A stretch of DNA of 13,009 nucleotides from Christensenella sp. UBA5394. Its GTDB lineage: Bacteria; Bacillota; Clostridia; Christensenellales; CAG-138. Of this stretch, positions 6,539 through 13,009 are shown in pieces. The position numbers and the translations under genes are program-made. Each line of letters opens with the position of its first letter. The stretch's first letter is position 1. Where the stretch lies: contig DHOI01000141.1 of assembly GCA_002409725.1 (NCBI GenBank), positions 1 through 13,009 on the forward strand. The letters run 5' to 3'. The notes beneath the pieces are model-generated. The model saw only the letters and a list, made by a program, of their open reading frames with translations, made no database searches and was not told the DNA's origin.

Positions 6539-7096
6539 ATGAAGCATATCCCCAATATCCTTTCCGGCCTGCGCCTTGGGATGGTGGGCGTATTTATTTA
6601 TTTCTTCCGGCAGGATGATTATCTGGCCGCGCTGATCATCTATGCCGCCGCCTTTTTTACGGATATCCTCGACGGATATTTGGCCCGCCGCAACGGCTGG
6701 ATCAGTGACTTGGGCAAGATTCTCGACCCGCTCGCCGATAAGCTGATGCTGCTTTGCGCCCTCACTTCCTTCCACCTCAAGGGCTGGCTGCCGCTTTTCA
6801 TCCCGCTGGTGGCCGCCATCAAGGAGTTGGCCATGCTGATCGGCGGCCTCTTCATGCTGGGCAAAAAGAACGTTGTCGTGGTTTCCGATTGGTGGGGCAA
6901 GTTCGCTGCGGGCTTTTTCAATATGAGCGTGATCCTCACGCTGCTCTCCAACTTCCCGCCCTTCCTCCCCCTTGCTAAAATCACCCTACCGCTGTTCTGC
7001 CTAGCCATCGCGTTCGGCTTTATCGCTGCTATCCATTATTACACCACCCAGGTCGTGGGCCGTGGCAAGGCCGAGCCCGGCGAGCCCCAGCCCTGA
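6539..7096 (+). CDS. pgsA: CDP-diacylglycerol-glycerol-3-phosphate 3-phosphatidyltransferase
   Basis: A 185-residue integral membrane enzyme that makes phosphatidylglycerolphosphate, the first committed step to phosphatidylglycerol. The CDP-alcohol phosphatidyltransferase signature D-G-x2-A-R-x8-G-x3-D-x3-D is complete: D45 G46, A49 R50, G59, D63 and D67, with the extra conserved D42. Several hydrophobic segments (about 10-24, 28-40, 66-80, 84-100, 116-132 and 140-165) fit the six-helix fold. The ATG at 6539 has GGAGG 5 nt upstream; longer in-frame starts include the promoter and are rejected. It stands alone between a divergent foldase gene and its own terminator. The start MKHIPNILSGLRL is very typical of PgsA, so the glycerol-phosphate enzyme is favoured over other members of the superfamily. 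Confidence 0.92.
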   Translation: MKHIPNILSGLRLGMVGVFIYFFRQDDYLAALIIYAAAFFTDILDGYLARRNGWISDLGKILDPLADKLMLLCALTSFHLKGWLPLFIPLVAAIKELAMLIGGLFMLGKKNVVVVSDWWGKFAAGFFNMSVILTLLSNFPPFLPLAKITLPLFCLAIAFGFIAAIHYYTTQVVGRGKAEPGEPQP

Positions 7097-7119
7097 TTCG
7101 CACCCTTCCCCGCTTGCAG

Positions 7120-7144
7120 GCATGCCCCAAGGCGTGCTTTTTTT
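7120..7144 (+). terminator. Intrinsic terminator of pgsA
   Basis: GCATGCC (7120-7126) and GGCGTGC (7131-7137) pair across CCAA with one G-U pair, followed by seven T. It is directional: the other strand has no T-run, so no terminator is visible for the convergent amidohydrolase gene. Confidence 0.88.
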
Positions 7145-7156
7145 GTGTAGCCGGAT

Positions 7157-8260
7157 TCAAATGGCCAGCAGGCGCTCATACAGGCCGAGGCCGGTGAGCA
7201 AGACCGCCTCGTCAAAATCAAAGGCAGCCCCGTGCAGGGGCACGCCGCCGCCCGTTCCCAGGAAGAAGAACACGCCCGCTACGCGCTGCTGGTAAAAGGA
7301 GAAATCCTCGCCCGTGAGGAAGGGCGAGGCCAGGAGCCCCGGCGCATCCGCGCCCAGGTGGGCCATAAGCCGTGCATAGAGCGCCGCGTCGTTGACCACG
7401 GGCGGGTAGCCCTCGGAAAGGGAGAGATGCAGGCGGCAGCCCGCCTCCCCCTCTACGGTGGCGGCGATATCACATAGCGCCTGGTGCATTCGCCTGTGCA
7501 GTTCGGCGCTGAAGGCGCGCATGGTGCCGCGGATGTAGGTATGGTCGCTAAGGGCGTTTTCCGTGGTCCCGCTTTGCATAAGGCCGAATTTCAAAAGGCG
7601 CTCTTGGCTAAGCGGCGGGATGGTTTCGGCCATGGCGTAGGCCCGATGCAAAAATTCCACGCCCGCGCGCAGGGCGTCCGCCCCTTGAGCAGCCCGCGTT
7701 ACGTGGGCGCTCTTACCCTCAATCTCCACCTGCACGATGCCGGTCTTGGCCATTACGGGGCCGGGCCGCGTCCAAAGCGTTCCCTTGGGAAGCTCCGGCC
7801 AAAGGTGCAGGCCGAAAACGCAGGCGGTGTTATATTTCTCTAAGATGCCGCTTTCGCAGATATCCTTGGCCCCGCCCGTAGTCTCCTCGGCGGGCTGGAA
7901 AATCAGCAGCACATTGTGCGAAAGCGAGGCCAGGCGCTCCTTAGCGAGGCACGCCAGGGCCAGCAGCAGGGCCGTGTGGCCATCGTGGCCGCAGGCGTGC
8001 ATTTTGCCCGGGTGTATGGAGGCATAGGCAACGCCCGTGGCTTCCTGCACGGGCAGTGCATCCAGATCGGCGCGGAAGGCCAGCGTGTCCGCCTTTCCGG
8101 CATCGAAAAAGGCGCATACGGCGCTTTTCGCGGGATATGTCACCCCGCAGCCGAGGGGCCGCAGCACCCCCTCCACGTATTCGACGGTTCGCGGCAGATC
8201 AAAGCCGAGCTCGGGTATCCTGTGCAAATCCCGCCTGTATGTTCGCAGCCTTTCCAGCAT
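7157..8260 (-). CDS. M20D-family amidohydrolase (possible N-acetyl-diaminopimelate deacetylase)
   Basis: A 367-residue cytoplasmic two-metal hydrolase of the N-acyl-amino-acid amidohydrolase type; no signal peptide. Visible motifs are RRDLHRIPELGF (9-20), FRADLDALP (62-70), MHACGHDGHTA (C90, H92), QPAEE (E125 base, E126 ligand), FGLHLWP (H152) and PLHGAAF (H343). Family members remove acyl groups from amino acids. Beside lysC-dapA-dapB-dapH, with no other deacetylase in the window, N-acetyl-LL-diaminopimelate deacetylase (the YkuR role) is attractive. However, the MHACGHDGHTA motif is that of general M20D acylases and hippurate hydrolases, so the substrate is open. The ATG at 8260 is preceded by a G-rich stretch (GGGGGGGAAGGGA) that includes a weak ribosome-binding site. 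A promoter for it lies back-to-back with the lysC promoter. Confidence 0.85.
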   Translation of the reverse strand: MLERLRTYRRDLHRIPELGFDLPRTVEYVEGVLRPLGCGVTYPAKSAVCAFFDAGKADTLAFRADLDALPVQEATGVAYASIHPGKMHACGHDGHTALLLALACLAKERLASLSHNVLLIFQPAEETTGGAKDICESGILEKYNTACVFGLHLWPELPKGTLWTRPGPVMAKTGIVQVEIEGKSAHVTRAAQGADALRAGVEFLHRAYAMAETIPPLSQERLLKFGLMQSGTTENALSDHTYIRGTMRAFSAELHRRMHQALCDIAATVEGEAGCRLHLSLSEGYPPVVNDAALYARLMAHLGADAPGLLASPFLTGEDFSFYQQRVAGVFFFLGTGGGVPLHGAAFDFDEAVLLTGLGLYERLLAI

Positions 8261-8297
8261 TCCCTTCCCCCCCGTTCACGCAGCGCGAGTTTTCCAG

Positions 8298-8326
8298 ATT
8301 GTACGCTATTTTGAAAAATACCGCAA
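8298..8326 (-). promoter_or_regulatory. Promoter of the M20D amidohydrolase gene
   Basis: TTGCGG (8326-8321), a 17-bp spacer and TACAAT (8303-8298) on the minus strand; expected transcript start near 8291, about 30 nt before the ATG. Its -35 is eight bases from the -35 of the divergent lysC promoter. Confidence 0.7.
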
Positions 8327-8334
8327 GATTTATC

Positions 8335-8364
8335 TTGACAGACGCCAGCGCTTTGTGATATCTT
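8335..8364 (+). promoter_or_regulatory. Promoter of the lysC-dapA-dapB-dapH operon
   Basis: A consensus TTGACA (8335-8340) is followed after 18 bp by TATCTT (8359-8364) with an extended TGA before it. Transcription would start near 8371, at the 5' strand of riboswitch stem P1. Confidence 0.75.
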
Positions 8365-8365
8365 T

Positions 8366-8534
8366 TCGGGCAAGATAGAGGCGCGGAAGCGACGAGGTTT
8401 GCGGGAGCCGGCGGGCTATGATCGCAAGCAGCAGCAATTCCGCCGAATTCTTCGGCCAGGCATAGCCGGGGAATGGGGTTTGGGAGAAGATCCCAAGCAC
8501 TGTCTGCAAGGATGCAGGAGCGCTGTCTGCCCGA
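8366..8534 (+). ncRNA. Lysine (L-box) riboswitch aptamer
   Basis: The leader shows the conserved lysine-aptamer layout. P1 is formed by UCGGGC and AGAUAG (8366-8371, 8373-8378) with CUGUCU-GCCCGA (8523-8534), with one bulged A. Next to it are the core AGAGGCGCGG near 8377-8386 and the later block CACUGUC ... GGAG (8498-8520). A P5 hairpin CUGCA-AGGA-UGCAG (8504-8517), a P4-like hairpin UUGGGA/UCCCAA (8480-8496), and a P3-side CGCCGAA (8441-8447) are also visible. GGCUAUG (8414-8420) and CAUAGCC (8461-8467) are complementary and may be the L2-L3 contact. Lysine binding should favour the downstream terminator and lower expression of lysC and the dap genes. The position directly before an aspartokinase gene supports the call. 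Confidence 0.88.
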
Positions 8535-8598
8535 TGATTCCACAATGGCTTTTTGCCGGGGATGATATATCCCCCTCGCAGGCTCTTTGGATCGATCA

Positions 8599-8635
8599 AC
8601 CGGCTGACGCTTAGCGCCAGCCGGTTTTTGTTTTT
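8599..8635 (+). terminator. Riboswitch-controlled terminator in the lysC leader
   Basis: A 12-bp stem with one A-C mismatch (8599-8610 with 8614-8625; ACCGGCUGACGC against GCGCCAGCCGGU) has a UUA loop and is followed by TTTTTGTTTTT. It lies about 65 bases beyond the aptamer and about 125 bases before lysC. Between aptamer and terminator is a second hairpin, GGGGAU/AUCCCC (8558-8574). GCCGG (8555-8559) could pair with CCGGC (8600-8604) as a weak antiterminator. No gene is seen in the remainder of 8261-8759. Confidence 0.85.
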
Positions 8636-8759
8636 GCAGGAAAATCCAGCACATACGTTGTTTTTGCAGTACAATCAGCCGGTTATGGATGATAATATGG
8701 TAAAAGCAGCAGAGAATTGCATACCATTTGAGTTTAAATAAAGTTTTGAAGGAGGCAAT

Positions 8760-9971
8760 ATGGGCGTCGTACAAAAATATGGCGGCAGCAGCGTGGCCAC
8801 GATTGAAAAGATCAAGGCCGTGGCCGCCTGCATTGCCGAGGTGAAGCAATCCGGCGAGGATATCGTGGTAGTGGCCAGCGCCATGGGCAAAACCACCAAC
8901 GCGCTGATCGACCTAGCCAGGCAAACCGGGGGCGCGGACAATGCCCGCGAGCTGGACGCCTTGATGGCTACCGGCGAGCAGACCACCATCTCCCTCTTGG
9001 CCATGGTGCTGCAGGGTCTGGGCGTTGCGGCCGTGTCCCTCACGGGCGGCCAGTGCGGCTTCGTCACCAATGATAATCATTCCCGGGCCAAGATCGTGGA
9101 TATCCGGGCGGATACGCTCAAGAAGCATATCGCCGAGGGCAAGGTAGTGGTGGTGGCGGGCTTTCAGGGGGTAGACGCACAGGGGAATATCACCACGCTG
9201 GGCCGGGGCGGCTCGGATACCACGGCCGTGGCCCTGGCCGCGAAACTTGGCTGGGATTGCGAGATCTATACGGATGTGGAAAGCATCTTCACCATCGACC
9301 CGCGCCGTTGCCCGGGCGCGAAGCCCCTGCACCACATCACCTACGACGAAATGATGGAAATGGCCGCGTTGGGCGCGGGCGTGCTGGAAACGCGCAGCGT
9401 AGAGCTGGCGAAAAAGTACCATGTGCGGCTGTATCTTGGTAAATCTTTGGAACGGGACAAGACGAAAGGAACGTATATCATGGAAAAAGACAGCTCCTTT
9501 GAATACATGCCGGTCACAGGCATCAGCCTCTCCGATACCTGCGCGGTGCTGAGCATCGCCGGCGCGCCCGCGGATGGCAGCTGTGTGAGCAGCCTGTTCG
9601 CCATCATCTCCAAGCTCGATATCAATGTGGATCTTATCTCCCAGCAGCTGCTCGATGATGGTACCATCGCCCTTTCCTTCAGCTGCAAGCCCGAGGACGC
9701 GACGCTTTTGCGAAAGACCTGTGCGAAAAACGGCTTCCCCTACGAGCTGGCCCTTCAAAGCACCTTAGCGAAAATTTCGCTGGTGGGCGTGGGCATGATT
9801 ACCCACAGCGGCATTGCCAACCGCGCCTTTGAGATCCTCTACCAAAACGGCATCCGCTATTACCACATCAGCACCTCGGAGATCTCCCTCTCCATCACGG
9901 TGGACGCCGTAAACCTACAGCGCGCCGCCCGCTTGCTGGCGGATGCGTTCGAGCTTTGCATAGCCGCGTAA
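8760..9971 (+). CDS. lysC: Aspartate kinase (monofunctional, lysine-pathway type)
   Basis: A 403-residue enzyme that phosphorylates L-aspartate, the entry to lysine, diaminopimelate, threonine and methionine. The kinase domain (1 to about 240) begins VQKYGGSSVA, and has TTLGRGGSDTTAV (145-157) and TDVESIFTIDPR (171-182); the last departs a little from the common TDVDGVYTTDPR. Two ACT domains follow (about 255-320 and 335-400), the second starting LVGVGMITHSGIANRAFEIL. Length and layout match Bacillus subtilis aspartokinase II. GGAGG lies 4 nt before the ATG. A lysine riboswitch in the leader implies repression by lysine; the ACT domains imply feedback inhibition (family knowledge). An internal ATG at 9480 with a candidate ribosome-binding site may give a separate small subunit. 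It is the first gene of an operon with dapA, 40 bases upstream of it. Confidence 0.96.
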   Translation: MGVVQKYGGSSVATIEKIKAVAACIAEVKQSGEDIVVVASAMGKTTNALIDLARQTGGADNARELDALMATGEQTTISLLAMVLQGLGVAAVSLTGGQCGFVTNDNHSRAKIVDIRADTLKKHIAEGKVVVVAGFQGVDAQGNITTLGRGGSDTTAVALAAKLGWDCEIYTDVESIFTIDPRRCPGAKPLHHITYDEMMEMAALGAGVLETRSVELAKKYHVRLYLGKSLERDKTKGTYIMEKDSSFEYMPVTGISLSDTCAVLSIAGAPADGSCVSSLFAIISKLDINVDLISQQLLDDGTIALSFSCKPEDATLLRKTCAKNGFPYELALQSTLAKISLVGVGMITHSGIANRAFEILYQNGIRYYHISTSEISLSITVDAVNLQRAARLLADAFELCIAA

Positions 9972-10011
9972 GGCGGTTTCCCTACAAAATATTTGAAAGG
10001 CGGATAAAACG

Positions 10012-10893
10012 ATGTTGCGGCTTCAAGGTTCTATCGTAGCTCTCGTAACCCCATTTAACCAGGATGGCAGCGTTAATTTCACCCAACTGGGCGAGCTTGT
10101 AGATTGGCACATCGCCAACAAAACGGACGGCATCGTCGTGCTGGGCACCACCGGCGAATCCTCCACCATGACCCACGAGGAGGATACCCAGGTTTGCACC
10201 TTCGTGGTGAAGCGGGTGGCGGGCCGCATCCCGGTGATCGCCGGCAGCGGCTCCAACTGCACAGCCACCATGCTGGAGAAGAGCCTGCGCTACCAGGCCC
10301 TGGGCGCGGATGGCCTCCTGGTCATCTCCCCCTATTACAACAAGGCCAACGAGGAGGGCATGTATCGCCATTTCGCCACCGTGGCAGACGCTGTGAACAT
10401 CCCCTGCATCCTCTACAACGTGCCAGGCCGCACGGGCTGCTCCATTTCGGAAGCGGTCATCAGGCGGCTGTATAAGCACGAAAATATCGCCGCCATCAAG
10501 GAAGCTTCCGGCAACATCAGCTACGCCTCGCAGATCGCCCGTTATCTTAGCGACGACTTCCGCATGTTCAGCGGCAACGATGATATCATCGTGCCCATCA
10601 TGGCCCTGGGCGGCAGCGGCGTGATCTCCGTGTTCGCCAATATCTTCCCAGCCGTTGCGCACGATATCGTGGCGGATTTCCTGGCCGGGGATATCGCCAA
10701 ATCCCGCGCGGCCCAGCTCAAATACCTCGAGGTGATCAACGACCTGTTCATCGAGGTCAACCCCATCCCCGTGAAGGCGGCGATGAATATGCTGGGCCTG
10801 CATGCGGGCAGCCTGCGCCTGCCGCTCTATGAGATGAGCGACGCCGCGAAGGCGAAGCTGCAAGCGGCCCTTAGCGAGGTGGGCGCGCTATGA
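10012..10893 (+). CDS. dapA: 4-hydroxy-tetrahydrodipicolinate synthase
   Basis: A 293-residue TIM-barrel enzyme that condenses pyruvate with aspartate-4-semialdehyde, the first committed step to diaminopimelate and lysine. The Schiff-base lysine is K163 in AAIKEASG; the other catalytic parts are the GTTGESSTM loop (T46, T47), SPYYNK (106-111) and LYNVPGRTG (Y135, R140). Length is normal for the family. The ATG at 10012 has GGCGG 8 nt upstream, a modest site. The stop codon overlaps the dapB start (ATGA), so translation of the two is probably coupled. N-acetylneuraminate lyase-like relatives share the fold, but the operon context settles the assignment. Confidence 0.96.
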   Translation: MLRLQGSIVALVTPFNQDGSVNFTQLGELVDWHIANKTDGIVVLGTTGESSTMTHEEDTQVCTFVVKRVAGRIPVIAGSGSNCTATMLEKSLRYQALGADGLLVISPYYNKANEEGMYRHFATVADAVNIPCILYNVPGRTGCSISEAVIRRLYKHENIAAIKEASGNISYASQIARYLSDDFRMFSGNDDIIVPIMALGGSGVISVFANIFPAVAHDIVADFLAGDIAKSRAAQLKYLEVINDLFIEVNPIPVKAAMNMLGLHAGSLRLPLYEMSDAAKAKLQAALSEVGAL

Positions 10894-11615
10894 GGATTTT
10901 GCTGATCGGCCATGGCCGCATGGGCCAAATGATCGAGGGCCTGGCCTTGGAGGCCGGCCACTCGATTGAAGCGCGCGTGGATATCGACAACGCCGAGACG
11001 CTGCTAAGCCTTGGCCCCGTGGCGGATATCGCCATCGATTTCTCTTCCCCGGCCGCGCTGCCCCTCGTGGCGGATCATATCCGGCGCACGGGCACAGCCC
11101 TTTTGAGCGGCGTCACCGGCTACACCGCCCAAGATATGGAGACCTTCCATAGCCTCGGGGCCTATGCGCCCGTGCTGCACAGCGCCAATTATTCCATCGG
11201 CGTGGCGGTGCTGCGCCGGGCGCTCTCGCAGCTAGCCCCCAGCCTGCTCGGCAGCTTCGATGTGGAGATCGTTGAGGCCCACCACAACAAAAAAGTGGAT
11301 GCGCCCAGCGGCACGGCAAAGCTGCTGTATGAGGCCATCGATCCTCATCACGCCTATACGCCCGTCTATGGCCGGGAAGGCATCTTAGGTGCGCGCAAGG
11401 GCAATGAAATAGGCATCCATGCCATCCGGGGCGGCAGCGTGGCCGGCACGCACACGGTGAGCTTCTTTGGCCCGGATGAGGAGCTTACACTCACCCACCG
11501 CGCTTCCAGCCGCGCCATCTTCGCAAACGGCGCGCTGCGGGCGGCACAGGAACTGATAACTAAGCCCAAGGGCTGCTACACGCTGGAACAAATACTCTTT
11601 GGAGGAAACGAATGA
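10890..11615 (+). CDS. dapB: 4-hydroxy-tetrahydrodipicolinate reductase
   Basis: A 241-residue NAD(P)H-dependent reductase that acts on the product of DapA. The nucleotide-binding loop GHGRMG (7-12) follows the first strand. The catalytic and substrate-binding stretch [15 protein letters not shown] (129-143) has H131, H132 and K135, and RGGSVAGTH (180-188) comes later. The length is slightly shorter than the roughly 270 residues of many homologues, but all the key motifs are present. GAGGTG lies 8 nt upstream of the start, inside the dapA end. It overlaps dapA by 4 nt and dapH by 4 nt (ATGA in both cases), so dapA-dapB-dapH form a tightly coupled unit. Confidence 0.95.
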   Translation: MRILLIGHGRMGQMIEGLALEAGHSIEARVDIDNAETLLSLGPVADIAIDFSSPAALPLVADHIRRTGTALLSGVTGYTAQDMETFHSLGAYAPVLHSANYSIGVAVLRRALSQLAPSLLGSFDVEIVEAHHNKKVDAPSGTAKLLYEAIDPHHAYTPVYGREGILGARKGNEIGIHAIRGGSVAGTHTVSFFGPDEELTLTHRASSRAIFANGALRAAQELITKPKGCYTLEQILFGGNE

Positions 11616-12304
11616 ACGCACAGGAAATCATCCGCTACATCAGCGAAGCGAAAAAGAAGACCCCGGTTAAGCTTTATATTAAAGAAAGCGCTGCCATCGA
11701 TTATGGCGCCGCTCAGGTATTCGGCTCCGGCGATAAGATCGTTTTCGGCGACTGGAGCGAGCTGGGGCCCATCCTGGCGGCCAATGCAGATTCCATTGCG
11801 GATATCGTGATCGAGAACGACCGCCGCAATTCCGCCCTGCCCCTGCTGGATCTTAAGGAGATCCCCGCCCGTATCGAGCCGGGGGCCATTATCCGCGAGC
11901 AGGTGGAGATCGGGCCAAACGCTGTGGTCATGATGGGGGCCATCCTCAACATCGGAGCTGTGGTAGGCGAGGGCACCATGATCGATATGGGCGCCATGCT
12001 GGGTGGCCGGGCTACCGTGGGCAAAAGTTGCCACATCGGCGCTGGGGCCGTGCTGGCCGGGGTCATCGAGCCTGCCAGCGCCACGCCGGTTATCGTGGAG
12101 GATAATGTGATGATAGGGGCCAACGCCGTGGTGCTTGAAGGGGTTCGCATCGGCGCAAATTCCGTGGTGGCGGCAGGGGCCGTAGTGCTCTCTGATGTGC
12201 CGCCCAATTCGGTGGTCGCCGGCATGCCGGCCCGGGTCATCAAGCAAAAGGATGAAAAGACCAGCGCTAAAACGGCGCTGGAGGAAGCTTTGCGCACGCT
12301 GTAG
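11612..12304 (+). CDS. dapH: 2,3,4,5-tetrahydropyridine-2,6-dicarboxylate N-acetyltransferase
   Basis: A 230-residue acetyl-CoA-dependent transferase that converts tetrahydrodipicolinate to N-acetyl-2-amino-6-oxopimelate, the acetylase branch of diaminopimelate synthesis. A DapH-type N-terminal domain (about 1-85, with TPVKLYIK and [10 protein letters not shown]) precedes [36 protein letters not shown], which is closely like Bacillus subtilis DapH (from memory). Left-handed beta-helix hexapeptide repeats follow (about 88-212), including [20 protein letters not shown] and [15 protein letters not shown]. This argues against the succinylase DapD of proteobacteria. GGAGG lies 6 nt upstream of the start within dapB. 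It is the last gene of the lysC operon, with a terminator 14 bases after the stop. The aminotransferase of this branch is not in the window. Confidence 0.96.
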   Translation: MNAQEIIRYISEAKKKTPVKLYIKESAAIDYGAAQVFGSGDKIVFGDWSELGPILAANADSIADIVIENDRRNSALPLLDLKEIPARIEPGAIIREQVEIGPNAVVMMGAILNIGAVVGEGTMIDMGAMLGGRATVGKSCHIGAGAVLAGVIEPASATPVIVEDNVMIGANAVVLEGVRIGANSVVAAGAVVLSDVPPNSVVAGMPARVIKQKDEKTSAKTALEEALRTL

Positions 12305-12318
12305 CGTGCTTTCTGTGC

Positions 12319-12361
12319 ACAAAACAGGGGCCTCCCTAGCGGATGGCCCCTTACGTTTTGT
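12319..12361. terminator. Bidirectional terminator between dapH and the RnfG-like gene
   Basis: An inner stem AGGGGCC / GGCCCCT (12326-12332 with 12345-12351) and an outer stem ACAAAAC / GTTTTGT (12319-12325 with 12355-12361) are separated by a 3-nt bulge. On the plus strand it is followed by TTTTGTATTTTATT, on the minus strand by TGTTTTGT, so it can serve both convergent transcripts. Confidence 0.85.
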
Positions 12362-12376
12362 ATTTTATTATAATAA

Positions 12377-12994
12377 TTAGTTTGCCAGAAGGGTTTGCAA
12401 GTACTCGTAAATGGTGTTTACCGCATTGATCACGGCGCGGGAGCTGATGGTGGCGCTAGTCACGGCGTCCACAGAGCCGCCCGCCTCGGAGGCATCCGGC
12501 AGAGCCGCGGTCACGCTGCTGGTGGCGCTGTTTTGTTCGTCGCCGCTTGCAGCAGCAGCCTGGCCCCCCAGGGTCACCGGGCCCTTGAGGCCCTCAAATT
12601 GGCTGGTGAAAGCTTCATCGCGTACCTTTGCGCCCAAGCCCATGGTTTCGGAAAAGTTGGGGCCGCCCACGCTGATGCCGGTGATCACACCGGTTGCATC
12701 CACACCCATGATCACTTGGATCTCGCCGCCGTATCCTTTGCCCGTGACCTGGGCCACATAGCCCACCGCGGCACCGCCGCTCTGGCCAACGTAGAGGGCG
12801 TCGAAACCCGTGGGAGCGGGCAGTTCCTCAAAGGACTCCGCCTGGGGTAGCACGGTGCGGCGCGCCTCCTGGGCCTGCAATTCGGTTTGCGCCGCAATAG
12901 CGGGCGCGGTCAGCTCATTGGTGAAGCCCAGCAGCAGCCCGGCGGCCAGCGCGATCAGCGCCAGCTTCAGCCAGGCAGGCATCTCTTTTTTCAT
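12377..12994 (-). CDS. rnfG: RnfG-like FMN-binding subunit of an electron-transport complex
   Basis: A 205-residue membrane-anchored flavoprotein subunit. In the Rnf complex, RnfG carries a covalently bound FMN on the outer face and takes part in electron flow between ferredoxin and NAD coupled to ion transport. One N-terminal membrane helix (about 8-30, ending TNELTAP) precedes the FMN-binding domain, with GYGGEIQVIMGVDATGVITGI (87-107) and ETMGLGAKVRDEAFTSQFEG (116-135). The flavinylation motif DAVTSATISS (176-185) has T182 as the likely FMN-bearing residue. A Ser/Ala/Gly-rich insert (about 143-174) lies just before it. AGGGGG is 8 nt upstream of the ATG, and the start forms ATGA with a possible stop of an upstream gene, perhaps rnfD, just inside the right edge. 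An NqrC-like role is the main alternative. Confidence 0.85.
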   Translation of the reverse strand: MKKEMPAWLKLALIALAAGLLLGFTNELTAPAIAAQTELQAQEARRTVLPQAESFEELPAPTGFDALYVGQSGGAAVGYVAQVTGKGYGGEIQVIMGVDATGVITGISVGGPNFSETMGLGAKVRDEAFTSQFEGLKGPVTLGGQAAAASGDEQNSATSSVTAALPDASEAGGSVDAVTSATISSRAVINAVNTIYEYLQTLLAN

Positions 12995-13009
12995 GGAAAC
13001 TGCCCCCTT

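Noticed and set aside
8366..8534. Cobalamin riboswitch as an alternative for the lysC leader
   Set aside because: Several GC-rich blocks look superficially similar, but the P1/CUGUC/GGAG arrangement and the neighbouring aspartokinase gene fit the lysine class much better.
8199..8849. Open frame of 216 codons on the minus strand across the lysC leader
   Set aside because: It crosses the riboswitch, the terminator and both promoters, and overlaps two real genes; no recognisable domain.
8913..9758. Open frame of 281 codons on the minus strand opposite lysC
   Set aside because: It is antisense to a clear aspartokinase, with low-information composition and no ribosome-binding site or motif.
9982..10863. 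Long open frame of 293 codons on the minus strand opposite dapA
   Set aside because: It mirrors dapA almost exactly, its product is rich in His, Gly, Asp and Ala with no family motif, and dapA has complete catalytic motifs. It is a by-product of GC-rich codon use.
11576..12322. Open frame of 248 codons on the minus strand opposite dapH
   Set aside because: The His/Asp/Gly repeat-like product is the reverse image of the hexapeptide repeats of dapH.
12991..13009. End of an upstream gene (perhaps rnfD) at the right edge
   Set aside because: A TGA overlapping the RnfG-like start as ATGA is seen, but only five codons are inside the window, too few to support a separate feature.

Overview
The window looks like chromosomal core-gene DNA from a fairly GC-rich member of the Bacillota, most likely an anaerobic clostridium. 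The signs are an infC-rpmI-rplT operon with an L20-leader-type attenuator, a lysine (L-box) riboswitch ahead of lysC, the acetylase (DapH) branch of diaminopimelate synthesis, SH3/M14 and PpiC lipoproteins with lipoboxes, consistent GGAGG ribosome-binding sites, and the start of an Rnf-type electron-transport locus. The lineage is an inference. I see no mobile element, CRISPR array, tRNA or rRNA.

Layout. 1-116 (minus) is the N-terminus of a ROK-family regulator that runs off the left edge; its promoter region (130-275) is rich in dyads. 328-1089 (minus) is a SpoU-family RNA 2'-O-methyltransferase, followed by rplT, rpmI and infC (1173-2278, minus), transcribed from a near-consensus promoter through a leader with a terminator hairpin and a competing upstream arm. 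2462-5024 (minus) holds an SH3-M14 peptidase lipoprotein preceded by a long AlaX-type alanyl-tRNA editing protein. 5155-6366 (minus) is a parvulin-type foldase lipoprotein, divergent from pgsA (6539-7096, plus). 7157-8260 (minus) is an M20D amidohydrolase. It diverges from the lysine-riboswitch-controlled operon lysC-dapA-dapB-dapH (8760-12304, plus). A bidirectional terminator separates that operon from a convergent RnfG-like FMN-binding subunit (12377-12994, minus).

How they work together. The plus-strand operon takes aspartate to N-acetyl-2-amino-6-oxopimelate, apart from the asd step, which is not encoded here. Its leader has all the parts of a lysine-sensing transcription attenuator. The divergent amidohydrolase could supply the later deacetylase step, but its substrate is not proven. 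The translation block is probably autoregulated at two levels: by L20 acting on the leader, and by IF3 acting on what appears to be an AUC start codon of infC.

I found no clearly new multi-gene system. The points most worth following up are regulatory: the AUC start of infC, the alternative pairings in the infC and lysC leaders, the possible internal start in lysC, and the three dyads upstream of the ROK gene.
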